A stretch of DNA of 64,000 bases. Source: Reticulitermes speratus (lineage: Eukaryota > Arthropoda > Insecta > Blattodea > Rhinotermitidae). The DNA is taken from NCBI GenBank assembly GCA_021186555.1, contig JAJKFL010000010.1:4307085-4371084 (forward strand), in the 5' to 3' direction. Position 1 is the stretch's first letter, and each line of letters starts with the position of its first letter. The notes beneath the pieces are model-generated. The model did no database searches. It was not told where the DNA came from and saw nothing but the letters and a program-made list of their open reading frames with translations. Both the position numbers and the translations under genes were made by a program. Shown here in pieces: positions 1 to 11,012 of this stretch.

Positions 1-487
1 GTTGTTCAGACCCACAACAGTTTATGGCTAAATTTTGGGTTATTCTATGATTTTGGGTTCAGTATTTATAGAGAATCTTGTGAGGGGGGGGGGGACTTCT
101 GTGGTCACCGACGGTGACTGGGGAAGGGTTTTGAATGAGGCGATTGTTTTGTGCGCATGCGCTCTGGAGATAACCCGGTTACCAACTCGTCCACATTACC
201 AGCTGCCTTTTTAAATTTCTTCATACAGATGACTGGGTAGTAATGAGGTAGGCCATAATTTTTTCCCTACGTCGGGATACAAGCCTTGGTGCCACGATGA
301 GACAAATTGCTTAAATGTCAGTGGTGGCTACGTTGGTGTCTGGTGTGTACCATCTGCTACTCGTGAAGTCAAAATAAAGTTCTCCGCATCAGAATGTTTA
401 TTACCTTATTTTTTGGAACTTATTATTATAAAGAGGGCTAAAACTTGAGGAAAGTCGAAAATGAATCCGTTGTAGTTTCACTTTCAG
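1..487. other. unassigned sequence
   Basis: No gene or repeat family recognised. A run of about ten G lies near 86-95. The far end holds TCACTTTCAG (478-487), the left target-site duplicate of the following SINE. Confidence 0.5.
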
Positions 488-780
488 TTTTTTTTTACAT
501 GGTGAAGGGCCCCGCAGCAGATGCTACGGACACACCACAGCCTTAAGGCTTTTTGTGCAACCCTATGATGAAGATGAAGATGAGCATTTTTTTTGCCAAG
601 TTCTACAAGTAATGGAGCACCGGTGGAATGAAATTGACAGGGGAAATCCGACAACTCGGAGAAAAACCTGTCCCAGTGCCACTTTTGTCCACAACAAACC
701 CCACATGGACTGATCTGGGATCGAACCCGGGCCTCCGCAGTGAGAGGCCGGCGACTAACCGCCTGAGCCATGACACGGCC
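488..780 (-). mobile_element. SINE family A, full-length copy
   Basis: tRNA-derived SINE read on the minus strand. Its head has an A-box-like TGGCTCAGGCGGTTAG and a B-box GGGTTCGATCCC, the internal RNA polymerase III promoter. The body follows, ending in an A-rich tail seen as poly-T at 488-496. Flanking TCACTTTCAG (478-487) and TCACTTTAAG (781-790) look like a target-site duplication with one mismatch, consistent with LINE-assisted insertion. SINEs encode no protein, so the open frame across this copy is not a gene. Other copies lie at 48029-48310 and 21982-22192, with fragments elsewhere. Confidence 0.85.
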
Positions 781-1344
781 TCACTTTAAGAGTTAATTTC
801 ATTCAATTCATATTATTGCGCGCAAGTTGCGATGTTGATGACCCTTTCTGTGCTGTGCGCATGCCGGTAGCTCGCGCTGCAGTAATGTCCATGAATTTAC
901 AGCTTATGCAAATAGACACGTTCTGAACGCGCTTCTATGCAAAACACTTGTTGAACGTGTTTTGCGGAATGACGCTACGTCCTGTTCTGACGTCTCGCTC
1001 CAGCCGTAATAATAACCAGTTTTATTGTTTAAATTAAACAGAATCGTGCGAATACCGTGGCGCTCTCTGGGAGAGTGTGACAGACAGACAGAACTGACTG
1101 TATGGCACGGAGTGTTCTACGAAGGAACCTACCAGAGAGATATTAAGCGTGGAAAAAATATTAAAAAAAAACGACGATGCATTCCAATGGAATACGTATT
1201 TTCAAAATTCAATATTTTTGCGACATTTGAGGTTTTCGCAGCGGCCTTGATGAAGATTTAAATCTTTTGGATTTGACGTCTTAGCAATTGATAGTTTATC
1301 AATATACATTACAAGAGAGGCAATGTACGTAAAACATAACATTC
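781..1344. other. unassigned sequence
   Basis: No recognised family. A short open frame at 1025-1261 has no motif or coding character I can identify. Confidence 0.5.
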
Positions 1345-1961
1345 AGGCGCGTTCGCGTAACCATTGTTCCCGTGGAAAAACAGTAAATATTGTATATTCT
1401 GATTGCGTGTCTGTATCCTTAGTTATTCAGCACGCGTCGTATTAGGCCTATAATTTAATCTGTGGTCTGTCTGGCTGTGCCATTTTTTTTTTTCAATGGC
1501 TCGACAGCCCCTTGGGGGCCTAGGCCGCCTCATTTTTCGACGCTTCACGATCACACACTCAGACACACCACAGTCGGTAGGACTTCTCTGGACGAGTGAT
1601 CAGCCCGTCGCAAAGACCTCTACCTGACAACACACAACAATCACAAGACACAGACATCCATGCCCCCGGCGGGATTCGAACCCGCAATCCTAGTAAGGGA
1701 GCGGCCGCAGACCCACGCCTTAGACCGCACGGCCACTGGGATTGGCCTGGCTGTGCCATACTTTTCCGTATTATCTTACGACATATAAACGGTATGATTT
1801 TTGCAAAAAAGTTATTGAACATAAAATATTTATTTGTTTTGATTTTCTCTATAACTTTTGTTTTAAGAATTTCACATTCTAAGAAGAATTCAGCGAGATA
1901 TTGTCATAAATGTACTTAGGCCTTCATGTAAAGTACCGTTATTCTTGTTAGATTTTGACGA
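1345..1961 (+). mobile_element. TIR element (GGCGCGTTCGC ends), interrupted and 3'-truncated
   Basis: Homologous to the elements at 2786-3287 and 39762-40239. The left end AGGCGCGTTCGCGTAACC matches theirs. The copy is split by a family B SINE (1484-1746) and stops near 1961, where a family C SINE fragment begins, so the right terminal repeat is missing. Confidence 0.7.
1484..1746 (-). mobile_element. SINE family B inserted in the TIR element
   Basis: tRNA-derived SINE on the minus strand. The B box reads GGGTTCGAATCCC on that strand and the head begins GCCAATCCCAGTGGCC. It is bounded by a perfect 13-bp duplication, CTGGCTGTGCCAT, at 1471-1483 and 1747-1759, with the SINE poly-A (poly-T here) next to the left copy. 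This dates the SINE as younger than the surrounding TIR element. Confidence 0.92.
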
Positions 1962-2014
1962 AACCCTCCAGCCCGTAGCGAGTCGCTATACCGACTGAGC
2001 TATCCCGGACCACG
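1962..2014 (-). mobile_element. SINE family C head fragment
   Basis: Only the tRNA-like head remains: on the minus strand, GGGATAGCTCAGTCGGTATA followed by GCGACTCGCTACGGGCTGG. The B box and body are absent. Confidence 0.7.
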
Positions 2015-2172
2015 CGAGAAGTGTTAAGGGCTTAATATGTAGTAACCATTTCCGCTTGACCATTCGAACTGCATTATACTTGCGGGCCACAGGTAGCTTG
2101 TTGAGCTTACTGTTGTGATGGTAAATGTGGCAGTTTTGTATGGTGCAACAGGCCATATGTTAATATGTATAA

Positions 2173-2351
2173 TACAGTCGAACCCGGTTATAACGACGTC
2201 AGTTTATGCGACACCTCGTATATAGCGTCGAATATTATGTCGTATCAGTTAATTCCTAACTATATCATAATCCTCGGTTAGAACAACGCTCGTTTATAAC
2301 GACACAAATTATGCAGTCGCTTTCATGACCTTATAACCGAGGTCGACTGTA
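2173..2351. mobile_element. pogo/Tigger-like MITE, copy 1
   Basis: Short element with terminal inverted repeats: left TACAGTCGAACCCGGTTATA, right end TTATAACCGAGGTCGACTGTA minus its first base. The CAGT-CGAACC-CGGTTATAAC type of end is characteristic of pogo/Tigger-group mariner relatives, and TA at both outer edges fits their TA target duplication. About 179 bp and non-coding, so non-autonomous. Copies: 11161-11349 and 19126-19295. Confidence 0.78.
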
Positions 2352-2785
2352 ATACCGTTATGTGACTGGAGTAGTTGATATGGCGTATGACGAATTCTTG
2401 CTACCAAAGATAGTTTGTTCGCGCAGAAAATATGTTTCCTGCCGGTGCCAGATCAATACAGATGCTTGTGCTGATTGTCGCGCGACAGCTGCACTCGAGG
2501 ACCCGGGGTTCATTTGCCGGCGACAGTTGGACATTTCTCACTGCGACGGAGTGCGAAGACACTGCCTTGCTACAAGAGGAAGAGATGAATGTGAGAGGAT
2601 GTCTGAGAACGAGAGAAGATACATGGCGGTAGAAGAAGGGAATTGGAACGCAGTTACTAGGAGAAAGCAGAAAATACAGAGAGAAGTGTTTTGTTTAAGG
2701 GTTCTGTCAGTTTCTAAGATTAGACCATGTAATGTTGGTGGTAGATCGAAACAGAAAACACAATGTATGTATAAACGTAACATTG
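2352..2785. other. unassigned sequence
   Basis: A 220-codon open frame starts at 2362 but runs straight into the TIR element at 2786 and is not conserved outside it, so I do not call a gene. Nothing else recognised. Confidence 0.5.
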
Positions 2786-3287
2786 AGGCGCGTTCGTGTA
2801 ACCATTGTTGTAGTGGAAAAGCAATAAGTATTACATATTGTGAGTGTGTGTCTGTAGCCTTAGTTATACAGCATGCAAAGCGCATGCGCCGTATTATATT
2901 GTCATCTGTGGCCTGTCTGGCTCTACCACATTTTTCCACATTATCTCATAAACGTCACGAGTTTCGAAAAACATTTATTGAACATAAAATGTGTGTTTTG
3001 ATTTTCTCCACAACTTTTGTCTGAAACATTTCTCATTTTAAGAAGAATTTAGCGAGATATTATCATAAATGTACATAGGTCTTCATGTAAAGTACCCGTT
3101 ATTCTTGTCAGATTTCAATAAAATTTGATTTTTCTCGACAGGTTTTCGGAAGATACTAAAATATAAAATTTCATGAAAATCCGTCCAGTGGGACCCGAGT
3201 TGTTCCATACGGACGGACAGACAGACGGATTTGCAGACAGGCACGTCGAAACTAAGTGTCGCTTTTCGCAGTTTTGCGAACGCGCCT
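2786..3287 (+). mobile_element. non-autonomous TIR element (GGCGCGTTCGC ends), intact copy
   Basis: About 502 bp with short terminal inverted repeats: left AGGCGCGTTCG, right CGAACGCGCCT. The interior is non-coding. It contains a motif with repeated GGACGGACAGACAGACGG near the right end, and a GCATGCGC palindrome. The other near-complete copy is 39762-40239; 1345-1961 is split. I cannot assign a superfamily because no clear target duplication is visible. Confidence 0.72.
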
Positions 3288-3299
3288 AATAAAACTGTG

Positions 3300-3437
3300 T
3301 AATTATAATGACAGGGGAAAACTGAAGTACATGCAGCAATACCGGTATCAATATCACTGTCACCACAAGCCCCTCTCGGATTGACCTGGAGTCGAAAACG
3401 TGTTCCTCGTGATAGCTCGACAACTGAGGCATGACAC
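3300..3437 (-). mobile_element. SINE family A degenerate fragment
   Basis: Weak match in family A order on the minus strand: a TGCCTCAGTTGTCGAG-like head, then TGACAGGGG-type body sequence. Heavily mutated. Confidence 0.4.
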
Positions 3438-3846
3438 AGCGTTGAAAGAGGAGATATATAGGAAAGGAAATGAGGAAACATTATGGGTAGGAAAGAAGGA
3501 AAGAAGATACGAGATAAAGGTTATGGCAAAGAAAAATAGGAAAAGAATTGCTAGAGCAAAATTTGTATAAAATTAGCGTTGGAGTAAGCAAAAGGAGAAA
3601 ACAATAAATCGATGTAAAGGCAAGAAGAAAAATGTCAAGAAACGTAGAGAATAGTGTGTGAAGTAAAGGGTTTGAGGAAGGTGGGGAAAGGAGAGAATGA
3701 TTATGGGAAAAGAAGAATGGTAGAGGAAGAAACAGGAGCTGTAGACGGCGAAGGTGGGATAAGAAGAGAAAGAAAATAAAATGAAAGGAGAATAAACTAA
3801 GAAGGAAAAATAAAATTAAAAGAAAATATACGAGACGGAAGGGTGG
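3438..3846. repeat. purine-rich low-complexity stretch
   Basis: The plus strand is strongly A+G rich (runs of GAAAGGA, GAAGAAA). The minus strand is therefore pyrimidine-rich and gives a long biased open frame (3481-3933) that is not a gene. Confidence 0.7.
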
Positions 3847-4130
3847 GGCGAGGTAGCTCAGTCGGTATAGTGACTCGCTACGGGCTGGAACGGTCCGGGG
3901 ATCGAATCCCGGTGGGGGCGAGATATTTCGCACCCGTTCAGACCGGCCCTGGGGCCCACCCAGCCTTCTATATAATGGGTACCGGGTCTCTTTCCCGCGG
4001 GTAAAGCGGCCGAGGCGTGGAGTTGACCACTCACCCTCATCTAGTGCCAGGGTTAAAGAAAGAGTATAGCTATACCTCTACTCCCCCTCTGGGCCTTCAT
4101 GGCCTGTTGTAGGGTGACCTTTACCTTTAC
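3847..4130 (+). mobile_element. SINE family C, full-length copy
   Basis: tRNA-derived head with A box GGTAGCTCAGTCGGTATAG and B box GGGGATCGAATCCCGG. The body contains GGGTACCGGGTC and AAAGCGGCC, and the 3' end is TTTACCTTTACCTTA. The duplicated purine-rich flanks (GAGACGGAAGGGTGGGG before, GAGAAGGAAGGTGTGGGG after) look like a diverged target-site duplication. Other copies: 15052-15322, 34037-34322, 44096-44352, 61887-62154. Confidence 0.85.
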
Positions 4131-4929
4131 CTTATATGAGAAGGAAGGTGTGGGGGTTGAGGAGTGACGGGAGGTTTAAAGAAACAAGGGGTACTCCAGT
4201 AAGGGATGTGTTATACTGATTTGGAGTATCCGTGGATCGAATTTCGCTTGTCTTAAAATCTTTTAAGCTGAAGTTTGTGCATAACTGGGACCAGTAGTAA
4301 CAATTTATGTCCTTTATGCCACTGTTGCAGTGTGCTAGAAGTGTTGGTGCATGGAACTCCGCCAAATGCCACCCTCTGAACCTCACCCCTGGCTCCATCT
4401 ATGTTGCCAGTCTCACGAGTGACTCCCATCAGATCTTATCCCTCACTGCAGCTTCGCTCTGCACACCTTTGCTTGTCCGACGAACTTCAGTGTTGCTAGC
4501 CCTGGAATATAAAAAGAAATGTAGCCTCGAACTCATATTGGCCTGTGCAGTGATGCACTCTCTAACACTTGCCATGCTACGAAAGAGATATCTCGTTTAG
4601 AAGCACTAACTCTTTTGGTGTCCACGTGCTTATTGTTTGAGATGGGGTGTTGAAGAAATGTCTTCGTCATCTCTCAAAGGGTAAAGAGCATTTATGTTCT
4701 GTTCTTTCGACGTTTAAGGTCCATATTTGCTGGGCGAAGATAATCTAAATCAGATTTTAAAACTACGTTCTTGCCACCAAGAAAACACACACGCAGTATT
4801 GTCACAAAAGTACACCCTTCATTGATATTTAGAGAAAGAATCTGTTTATTCTGAAACTCAAACAAAACTAAGAAAACCCTGAATGAAAGCCCTTATTACT
4901 GAACTTTAAAACGCGTTTCACATACCACT
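4131..4929. other. unassigned sequence
   Basis: No repeat or gene recognised. Open frames here (4132-4398 minus, 4307-4600 plus) overlap each other and show no motif. Confidence 0.5.
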
Positions 4930-5214
4930 AAGGTAAAGTGGTCCCATACAGGCTTTGGCAGGCCCTTAGGGCTCCAGGAGGTCGAGGCTCCCAGGTTTTT
5001 AGACAATCAGCACATGAAGGTGGTAAGGTTGTTAGCCGCCTTTATCCCCCAGGAAAGATTCCTGGTACTCATTTCTGTTAGAGGCTGAGTCGACCCCAGG
5101 GCCATAGAAACGATTATGTCAATGAAACATTCCAGTGACACCATCGGGAATCGAACCCACGACGTTCCGTTTTGTAGCGCAGTGCCTCAACCAACTGCGC
5201 CACCGCGTGCCCCT
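4930..5214 (-). mobile_element. SINE family D
   Basis: tRNA-derived SINE on the minus strand. The head GTGGCGCAGTTGGTTGAGGC is A-box-like and GGGTTCGATTCCCGATGG is the B box. The body holds GAGTCGACCCAGC-type sequence (as GAGGCTGAGTCGACCCCAGG on the plus strand) and ends near GGGACCACTTTACC. A second copy is at 58646-58949. A separate family from A, B, C and E. Confidence 0.82.
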
Positions 5215-5361
5215 TACTTACCACCACCCTATAAAATTTTTAAACAAGAAGCAACATGCAAAGTGTTGAGTAATGAGTAAATAACGGGTCGAGCCATTAC
5301 GGTCCCGATGTACGTAGGCCTTCGACAGACCCTTTGTGCCCCTTAAGGTGAAAACCAAGTT

Positions 5362-5612
5362 ATGGGAGCCCTGTCCCTTTAATAAAGTTCCAGATCGCCC
5401 CCAGACTTAGTTCTCTGACATCCTCAGGGTCCAAACAGAAGGAACCCAGATGTGTGTCTGTGTGTCGCCAAAGCTTCACACTCACACAAGACATCAGCTG
5501 AGGTCTCCTCCTCTGCTCCGCATTTCCTACACAAGACACGTGTCTCTCAGTCCCTTAATGCGAAGGTGTCTTCTGAGGTGTTATGTCCAGTAAGAAGACC
5601 AATAATTACCCT
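5362..5612 (-). mobile_element. Jockey/I-like LINE ORF2 C-terminal remnant
   Basis: On the minus strand the reading gives IIGLLTGHNTSEDTFALRD, an in-frame stop, then a CCHC-like piece CRKCGAEEETSADVLCECE, and after a frameshift RELSLGAIWNFIKGTG. The order (LLTGH, then Cys-Arg-Lys-Cys with E-rich spacing, LCEC, then a short basic tail) is what the extreme C-terminus of Jockey/I-group LINE polyproteins looks like. Two disruptions make it a pseudogene fragment. The upstream part, 5613-5900, shows no clear reverse-transcriptase motif. Confidence 0.65.
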
Positions 5613-6359
5613 GGATATGCAAAGTGTTAATACAGTGTGGTTTTTTATCGTTGCCCTCAGCACCGCAGCTGTCATGGGATGTCCTGGCTGATGGAAGTAC
5701 ACTGTGTGATAAAACCGCCGTGCTCGGTGCAGCGATAAAAGAAACACCCTGTAAAGTGGCTGGAAATTCTAAAATGAAAGATTTAGAACACACGTTTGAA
5801 CACGCCTTGAAACGGGATTGTATGAAGGTCCTTCTGCACGTATTATCCGCGCCGTACTGGCGACACTCATGCGCTTCTGTGAAGTGTCGCATAAGCGATA
5901 AACGTTCATGTTGAACTTACGGGCTTATCGTGCGCTTCCATGCACGGTTCTGATGAAGGGCGACCTATTTTGGCCTTATTTTTTATTCGTTTCTTCTTTA
6001 TTGGCTTGCGGGTGATGTAACGGTGCTTTTAACGCCTGAATTATGTAACCATAAACTGTGAATGACAGGCTAGAAGGAGCAGATAAGAAAGCCGTCTATA
6101 CTTGATTTTGCCACGCAGACATAAGGAAACCATGAAATACTGCCATCACATAAAACGTCCTAGCTTTGAATGCGGAGCTAGTGTGCTAATTCCAAACCGC
6201 CATGTTACATTCTGTAGTGGTGGCTAAATGTGTCGAGTGAATTCATGTCACGCAGATTCCAAGTTTGGTTAAAATCAGATTGGACTGAATTTTATTAGTG
6301 TGCCTAGAGTGCACAAGGCGACCAAGAAGTCACGCAGCTCCCAGTTATTTTGTAGCTGT
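5613..6359. other. unassigned sequence
   Basis: The proximal part may be more of the LINE remnant at 5362-5612 but carries no motif I can name. Nothing else recognised before the satellite. Confidence 0.45.
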
Positions 6360-7915
6360 GTATGTGCAGTGGTGCCATGTTACACTGTGAACTTGGTGTG
6401 TGGCAACACTGTCAGTGTCTGTATGTGCAGTGTGTGCCATGTTACACTGCGAAATTGATGGTGTGTGGCAACACTGTCAGTGTCTGTATGTGCAGTGTGT
6501 GCCATGCTACACTGCGAAATTGATGGTGTGTGGCAACACTGTCAGTGTCTTATGTGCAGTGTGTGCCATGTTACATTGTGAACTTGATTGTGTGGCAACA
6601 CTGTCAGTGTCTGTATGTGCAGTGTGTGACATGTTACACTGGGAACTTGATGGTGTGTGGCAACACTGTCAGTGTCTGTATGTGCAGGGGTGCCATGTTA
6701 CACTGTGAACTTGGTATGTGGCAACACTGTCAGTGTCTGTATGTGCAGTGGTGCCATGTTACACTGTGAACTTGGTGTGTGGCAACACTGTCAGTGTCTG
6801 TATGTGCAGTGTGTGACATGTTACACTGGGAACTTGATGGTGTGTGGCAACACTGTCAGTGTCTGTATGTGCAGTGTGTGACATGTTACACTGGGAACTT
6901 GATGGTGTGTGGCAACACTGTCAGTGTCTGTATGTGCAGTGTGTGACATGTTACACTGGGAACTTGATGGTGTGTGGCAACACTGTCAGTGTCTGTATGT
7001 GCAGTGTGTGCCATGTTACACTGCGAAATTGATGGTGTTGTGGCAACACTGTCAGTGTCTGTATGTGCAGTGTGTGCCATGTTACACTGCGAAATTGATG
7101 GTGTGTGGCAACACTGTCAGTGTCTTATGTGCAGTGTGTGCCATGTTACATTGTGAACTTGATGGTGTGTGGCAAAACTGTCAGTGTCTGTATGTGCAGT
7201 GTGTGCCATGTTACACTGCGAAATTGATGGTGTGTGGCAACACTGTCAGTGTCTGTATGTGCAGTGTGTGCCATGTTACACTGCGAAATTGATGGTGTGT
7301 GGCAACACTGTCAGTGTCTTATGTGCAGTGTGTGCCATGTTACATTGTGAACTTGATGGTGTGTGGCAACACTGTCAGTGTCTGTATGTGCAGTGTGTGC
7401 CATGTTACACTGCGAAATTGATGGTGTGTGGCAACACTGTCAGTGTCTGTATGTGCAGTGTGTGCCATGTTACACTGCGAAATTGATGGTGTGTGGCAAC
7501 ACTGTCAGTGTCTTATGTGCAGTGTGTGCCATGTTACATTGTGAACTTGATGGTGTGTGGCAACACTGTCAGTGTCTGTATGTGCAGTGTGTGCCATGTT
7601 ACACTAGGAACTTGATGGTGCGTGGGAACACTGTCAGTGTCTGTATGTGCAGTGTGTGCCATGTTACACTGCGAACTTGATGGTGTGTGGCAACACTGTC
7701 AGTGTCTGTATGTGCACAGAGTGCCATGTTACACTGCGAAGTCGATGTGTGGCAACACTGTCAGTGTCTGTATGTGCAGTGTGTGCCATGTTACACTGCG
7801 AAGTCGATGTGTGGCAACACTGTCAGTGTCTGTATGTGCACAGAGTGCCATGTTACACTGCGAAGTCGATGTGTGACAACACTGTCAGTGTCTGTATGTG
7901 CACACAGTGCCATGT
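6360..7915 (+). repeat. 65-bp tandem satellite, about 24 units
   Basis: Unit contains GGCAACACTGTCAGTGTCT, then TATGTGCAGTGTGTGCC and ATGTTACACTGCGAA. Spacing between GGCAACACTG sites is 65 bp (6402, 6467, 6532). Several unit types occur. Between about 7000 and 7680 three types recur in order, giving a 194-bp higher-order period. The last units (7690-7915) are a shorter GTCGATGTGTGGC type. Each unit contains the palindrome ACACTGTCAGTGT. All open frames here are repeats of the unit and not proteins. Confidence 0.95.
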
Positions 7916-9170
7916 AAGTGCCATGTTACATGTCACAATGTGCACATACCTATCCGCTTTCCAAGTTTGGCAGCTTACGTTCATTTCTCGTCTACTCTGT
8001 ACAGCTGTTAGTGTGGCTGTCCAAGATTCTTGGAATACTGAAATGTCTGTGTTTTAGTTCTTATGTAATTAATTTCTTAATACGGGGTTTTCGAAATGAC
8101 AACGCAAGATTTAGAGCCGTCGCTTGAGTCACAGCGTCGTTAGAAACTTACCGCCAAGCACATCTGTTTGAGAGTTTTGAGCTTTATGACAACGGTGTCT
8201 TTAAGGATTTCTTTCTTCTGGAATATGACGCCGCGTTACTGACGGTTCCTGACCTTGAAGATGGAGGCACTACATGTCTTCGAAACGTTGGGAATCGATT
8301 ACCCAGTGACGCAGCGTTATAGCTCAGAATAACGGAATTGTTATATACCTATGAGTTTAGGGGCCTTACATAGACTGTCAGGAGCAGGCGTCTTTCTTCC
8401 TTGAAAACATTTTTTTCCCCCGTTTGAATTAGAACAGTGTAGAGAGTAAGACGGGAAGAATTCTGAACTCAGTTCGTTTACTTGATCCGTCATCGAATAA
8501 AGAAACGGATATAAACGCTGCTAATTTCCACACCATTACGTAAAAACTCGAATTTGTTTTTAGTATAGATTGCTTTTTTGGTAAAATGAGAGAGAACATT
8601 GAAAGTTGATTAAAATTCATGCGAAAACAAATACAAGTTTCTTAAAGTTGATTCTGTCTGAGCTTCGAATGGTAATATGGCTAATCGAAAAAAAAAAACT
8701 CCATTTCAACAGCAGACTTCAATACGACATCTTAACCAGATCTAGCTCCAGGAAGATTTTTAATCAAGATTTCTTTGGTCTTTTCTCTTCTCTTTAGTTT
8801 TTACCATCAATTCTCCTACTTCAATTTTTCTTATTTTAAAATCCCTTGGATCAACTCTTTATACCATTTCTCAAAGAATCCCCTTTCTTCACAAGTCTTT
8901 CTCTCAAAGCCGACAAAGAAATATATGTTTAAGACGTTACCAAAATCTTGGCCTCTTACTTGGCTGGCACGGCCATCTATAAACTTTGACCTGTCAGCAG
9001 CCAACTACCATTATTTGTCACATGCCTTCCACAATGTATTTCGTATTGAACAATAATATTGGTTTTCTTAGGAGTGATGACGTGTTGCGAACTGTCGAAG
9101 ATGTGCAACATAAAACCAAAGATCAGGCGTTTTTTACCCAAACCGACGTAAACACACCTTCTTTCAAATA
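7916..9170. other. unassigned sequence with a decayed hammerhead-like core
   Basis: Mostly A+T rich with nothing recognised. At about 8248-8288, TTGAAGATGGAGGC followed by TCGAAACGTTGGG resembles the layout of the hammerhead motifs elsewhere in the window. The essential C3 is T and helix I does not pair. Confidence 0.4.
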
Positions 9171-9424
9171 GTCCTACATACAGAAAACGAAAGAAGGCTA
9201 ACTGGATTGGTGACATCTTGCGCAGGAACTGCCTTCTAAAACACGTTACTGAAGGAAATATATAATTGACGAGAAGACGCGGGAGGAGACGTAAGCAGCT
9301 ACTGGATGATCTTAAGGAAAGGAGAGGATACTGTAAATTGAAAGAGGAAGCACTAGATCGCACCCTGTGGAGAACTCGCTTTGGAAGAGGCTACGGACCT
9401 GTAGTAAGACAGACTGCAGAATGA
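9171..9424 (+). mobile_element. LINE2 ORF C-terminal end, 5'-truncated
   Basis: Reads ANWIGDILRRNCLLKHV, one in-frame stop, then RRRGRRRKQLLDDLKERR and KLKEEALDRTLWRTRFGRG, ending GYGPVVRQTAE and a stop at 9422-9424. The same C-terminus occurs at 23817-23942 (minus), 33679-33777 (minus) and 47336-47506, so it is a dispersed LINE family, named LINE2 here. Those copies continue into a (TGAA)n tail. Here the last 39 bases instead lead into a tandem array. Dead copy. Confidence 0.8.
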
Positions 9425-10163
9425 AGAGGCTACGGACCTGTCGTAAGACAGACTACGGAATGAAGAGGCTACGGACCTGTCGTAAGACAGACTACGGAAT
9501 GAAGAGGCTATGAACCTGTCGTAAGACAGACTACGGAATGAAGAGGCTACGGCCCTGTCGTAAGACAGACTACGGAATGAAGAGGCTATGAACCTGTCGT
9601 AAGACAGACTACGGAATGAAGAGGCTACGGACCTGTCGTAAGACAGACTACGGAATGAAGAGGCTACGGCCCTGTCGTAAGACAGACTACGGAATGAAGA
9701 GGCTACGGACCTGTCGTAAGACAGACTGCAGAATAAAGAGGCTACGGACCTGTCGTAAGACAGACTACGGAATGAAGAGGCTACGGACCTGTCGTAAGAC
9801 AGACTACGGAATGAAGAGGCTATGGACCTGTCGTAAGACAGACTACGGAATGAAGAGGCTACGGACCTGTCGTAAGACAGACTACGGAATGAAGAGGCTA
9901 CGGACCTGTCGTAAGACAGACTACGGAATGAAGAGGCTACGGCCCTGTCGTAAGACAGACTACGGAATGAAGAGGCTATGAACCTGTCGTAAGACAGACT
10001 ACGGAATGAAGAGGCTATGGACCTGTCGTAAGACAGACTACGGAATGAAGAGGCTACGGACCTGTCGTAAGACAGACTACGGAATGAAGAGGCTACGGAC
10101 CTGTCGTAAGACAGACTACGGAATGAAGAGGCTACGGACCTGTCGTAAGACAGACTACGGAAT
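9384..10163 (+). repeat. 39-bp minisatellite derived from the LINE2 3' end, 20 units
   Basis: The first unit (9384-9422) is the LINE2 tail encoding roughly RGYGPVVRQTAE. Twenty units of exactly 39 bp follow without indels, each close to GAAGAGGCTACGGACCTG then TCGTAAGACAGACTACGGAAT. Because 39 is 13 codons, the frame MKRLRTCRKTDYG repeats, giving spurious long open frames. Point variants (CGGCCC, TATGAA, TGCAGAATAAA) recur in several units, implying expansion after mutation. Confidence 0.95.
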
Positions 10164-10313
10164 GATGATGATTATTATTATGATGATGAGACTTTCATTG
10201 CCAACTTCTGTCCACCATATTGATAATTTGCAGAAGACTTTCTACTGCTTATATTCACGTACAATCAGTAGAAGTTACTCATAAAATAACAGGAGGAAAA
10301 GTAGAGTTGTCTC

Positions 10314-10385
10314 TGTCGACGCCATGAAGGCGTATAGTAGTGGAGGTATAGCTCCACTCTTTCGTAACCCTGTCGCTGGATGTAG
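10314..10385 (-). mobile_element. SINE family C 3' fragment
   Basis: Matches the 3' half of family C in reverse: GCCATGAAGGCGTATAG, then GAGGTATAGCTCCACTC and CGCTGGATG. Confidence 0.55.
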
Positions 10386-10808
10386 AATGTTTTTATTTAT
10401 TGATGCATATTTCGACAATGTGGTGTTTTTAGAGGTGTGAGGTTTGAAATTCTTACGGCGTTATTGTGAAGATTACTATCTGTTTGTGTATGTCGCCGTG
10501 CAGTTCGGTATTAGGATCCAGAATTTAGTGGGAATCTAGTGCCTCCATCTTCAGTGTAAAGAATGTGACTTTTAAGGCTCTCATGGTGACGTACAGTGAA
10601 GGTGAGGTAGCAAGTACATCTCAGAAGACGTTAAAATTCGTTTAATACAGCGATGATGATGATGATGATGATAACAATAATTCAATTTAATTCAATTCAG
10701 TTCTTGTTTATTAAGGTGCTGAGTCAACAGTCAAATGACCAATTACAGAAACAGCACAACATACATGACAAAATAATAATGGGACAGTTGTAAAAACACA
10801 CATAAAGC

Positions 10809-10810
<2 letters not shown>
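10386..10810. other. unassigned sequence with short (GAT)n
   Basis: A (GAT)n microsatellite lies near 10651-10672. At about 10523-10560 the minus strand has CTGAAGATGGAGGCACTA, similar to the decayed hammerhead-like core near 8248, but no GAAA follows. Nothing else recognised. Confidence 0.45.

Positions 10811-10811
<1 letters not shown>

Positions 10812-10843
<32 letters not shown>
10812..10843. repeat. (AAT)n microsatellite
   Basis: About ten AAT units on the plus strand, ending against AAAAATAATCGG. Confidence 0.9.
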
Positions 10844-10844
<1 letters not shown>

Positions 10845-10861
10845 TAATCGGAAGGCATAAT

Positions 10862-11012
10862 TTGCCGGCTCTGCTTCTTCTGCTGCATACCTGGTAAAGC
10901 GGCCGGGTCATGAAGTTGACCACGTATCTCCCTGTAATGTCGAGGTTGAGAATAAATGGAGCTATGCCTCTACTGCCCCTATTTGCCTTCATGGCGTACA
11001 CAGGGATAATCT
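10862..11012 (+). mobile_element. SINE family C 3' half
   Basis: Contains GGTAAAGCGGCCGGGTCATG, then GGAGCTATGCCTCTACTGCC and CCTTCATGGCGTAC, the body and tail of family C. Head missing. Confidence 0.7.

Noticed and set aside
484-781. A genuine tRNA gene in the SINE A head (and heads of B-E)
   Set aside because: A and B boxes are present but the acceptor stem does not pair as in a tRNA and each head continues into a dispersed SINE body.
2362-3024. 220-codon open frame as a host gene
   Set aside because: More than a third of it lies inside a non-autonomous TIR element and no family motif is seen.
5949-5985. CTGATGA at about 5950
   Set aside because: Followed by AGGGCGACC but no GAAA at the required place.
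9384-10163. CRISPR-like array
   Set aside because: Units are contiguous with no unique spacers; it is a minisatellite in a eukaryotic context. The same applies to the other arrays.
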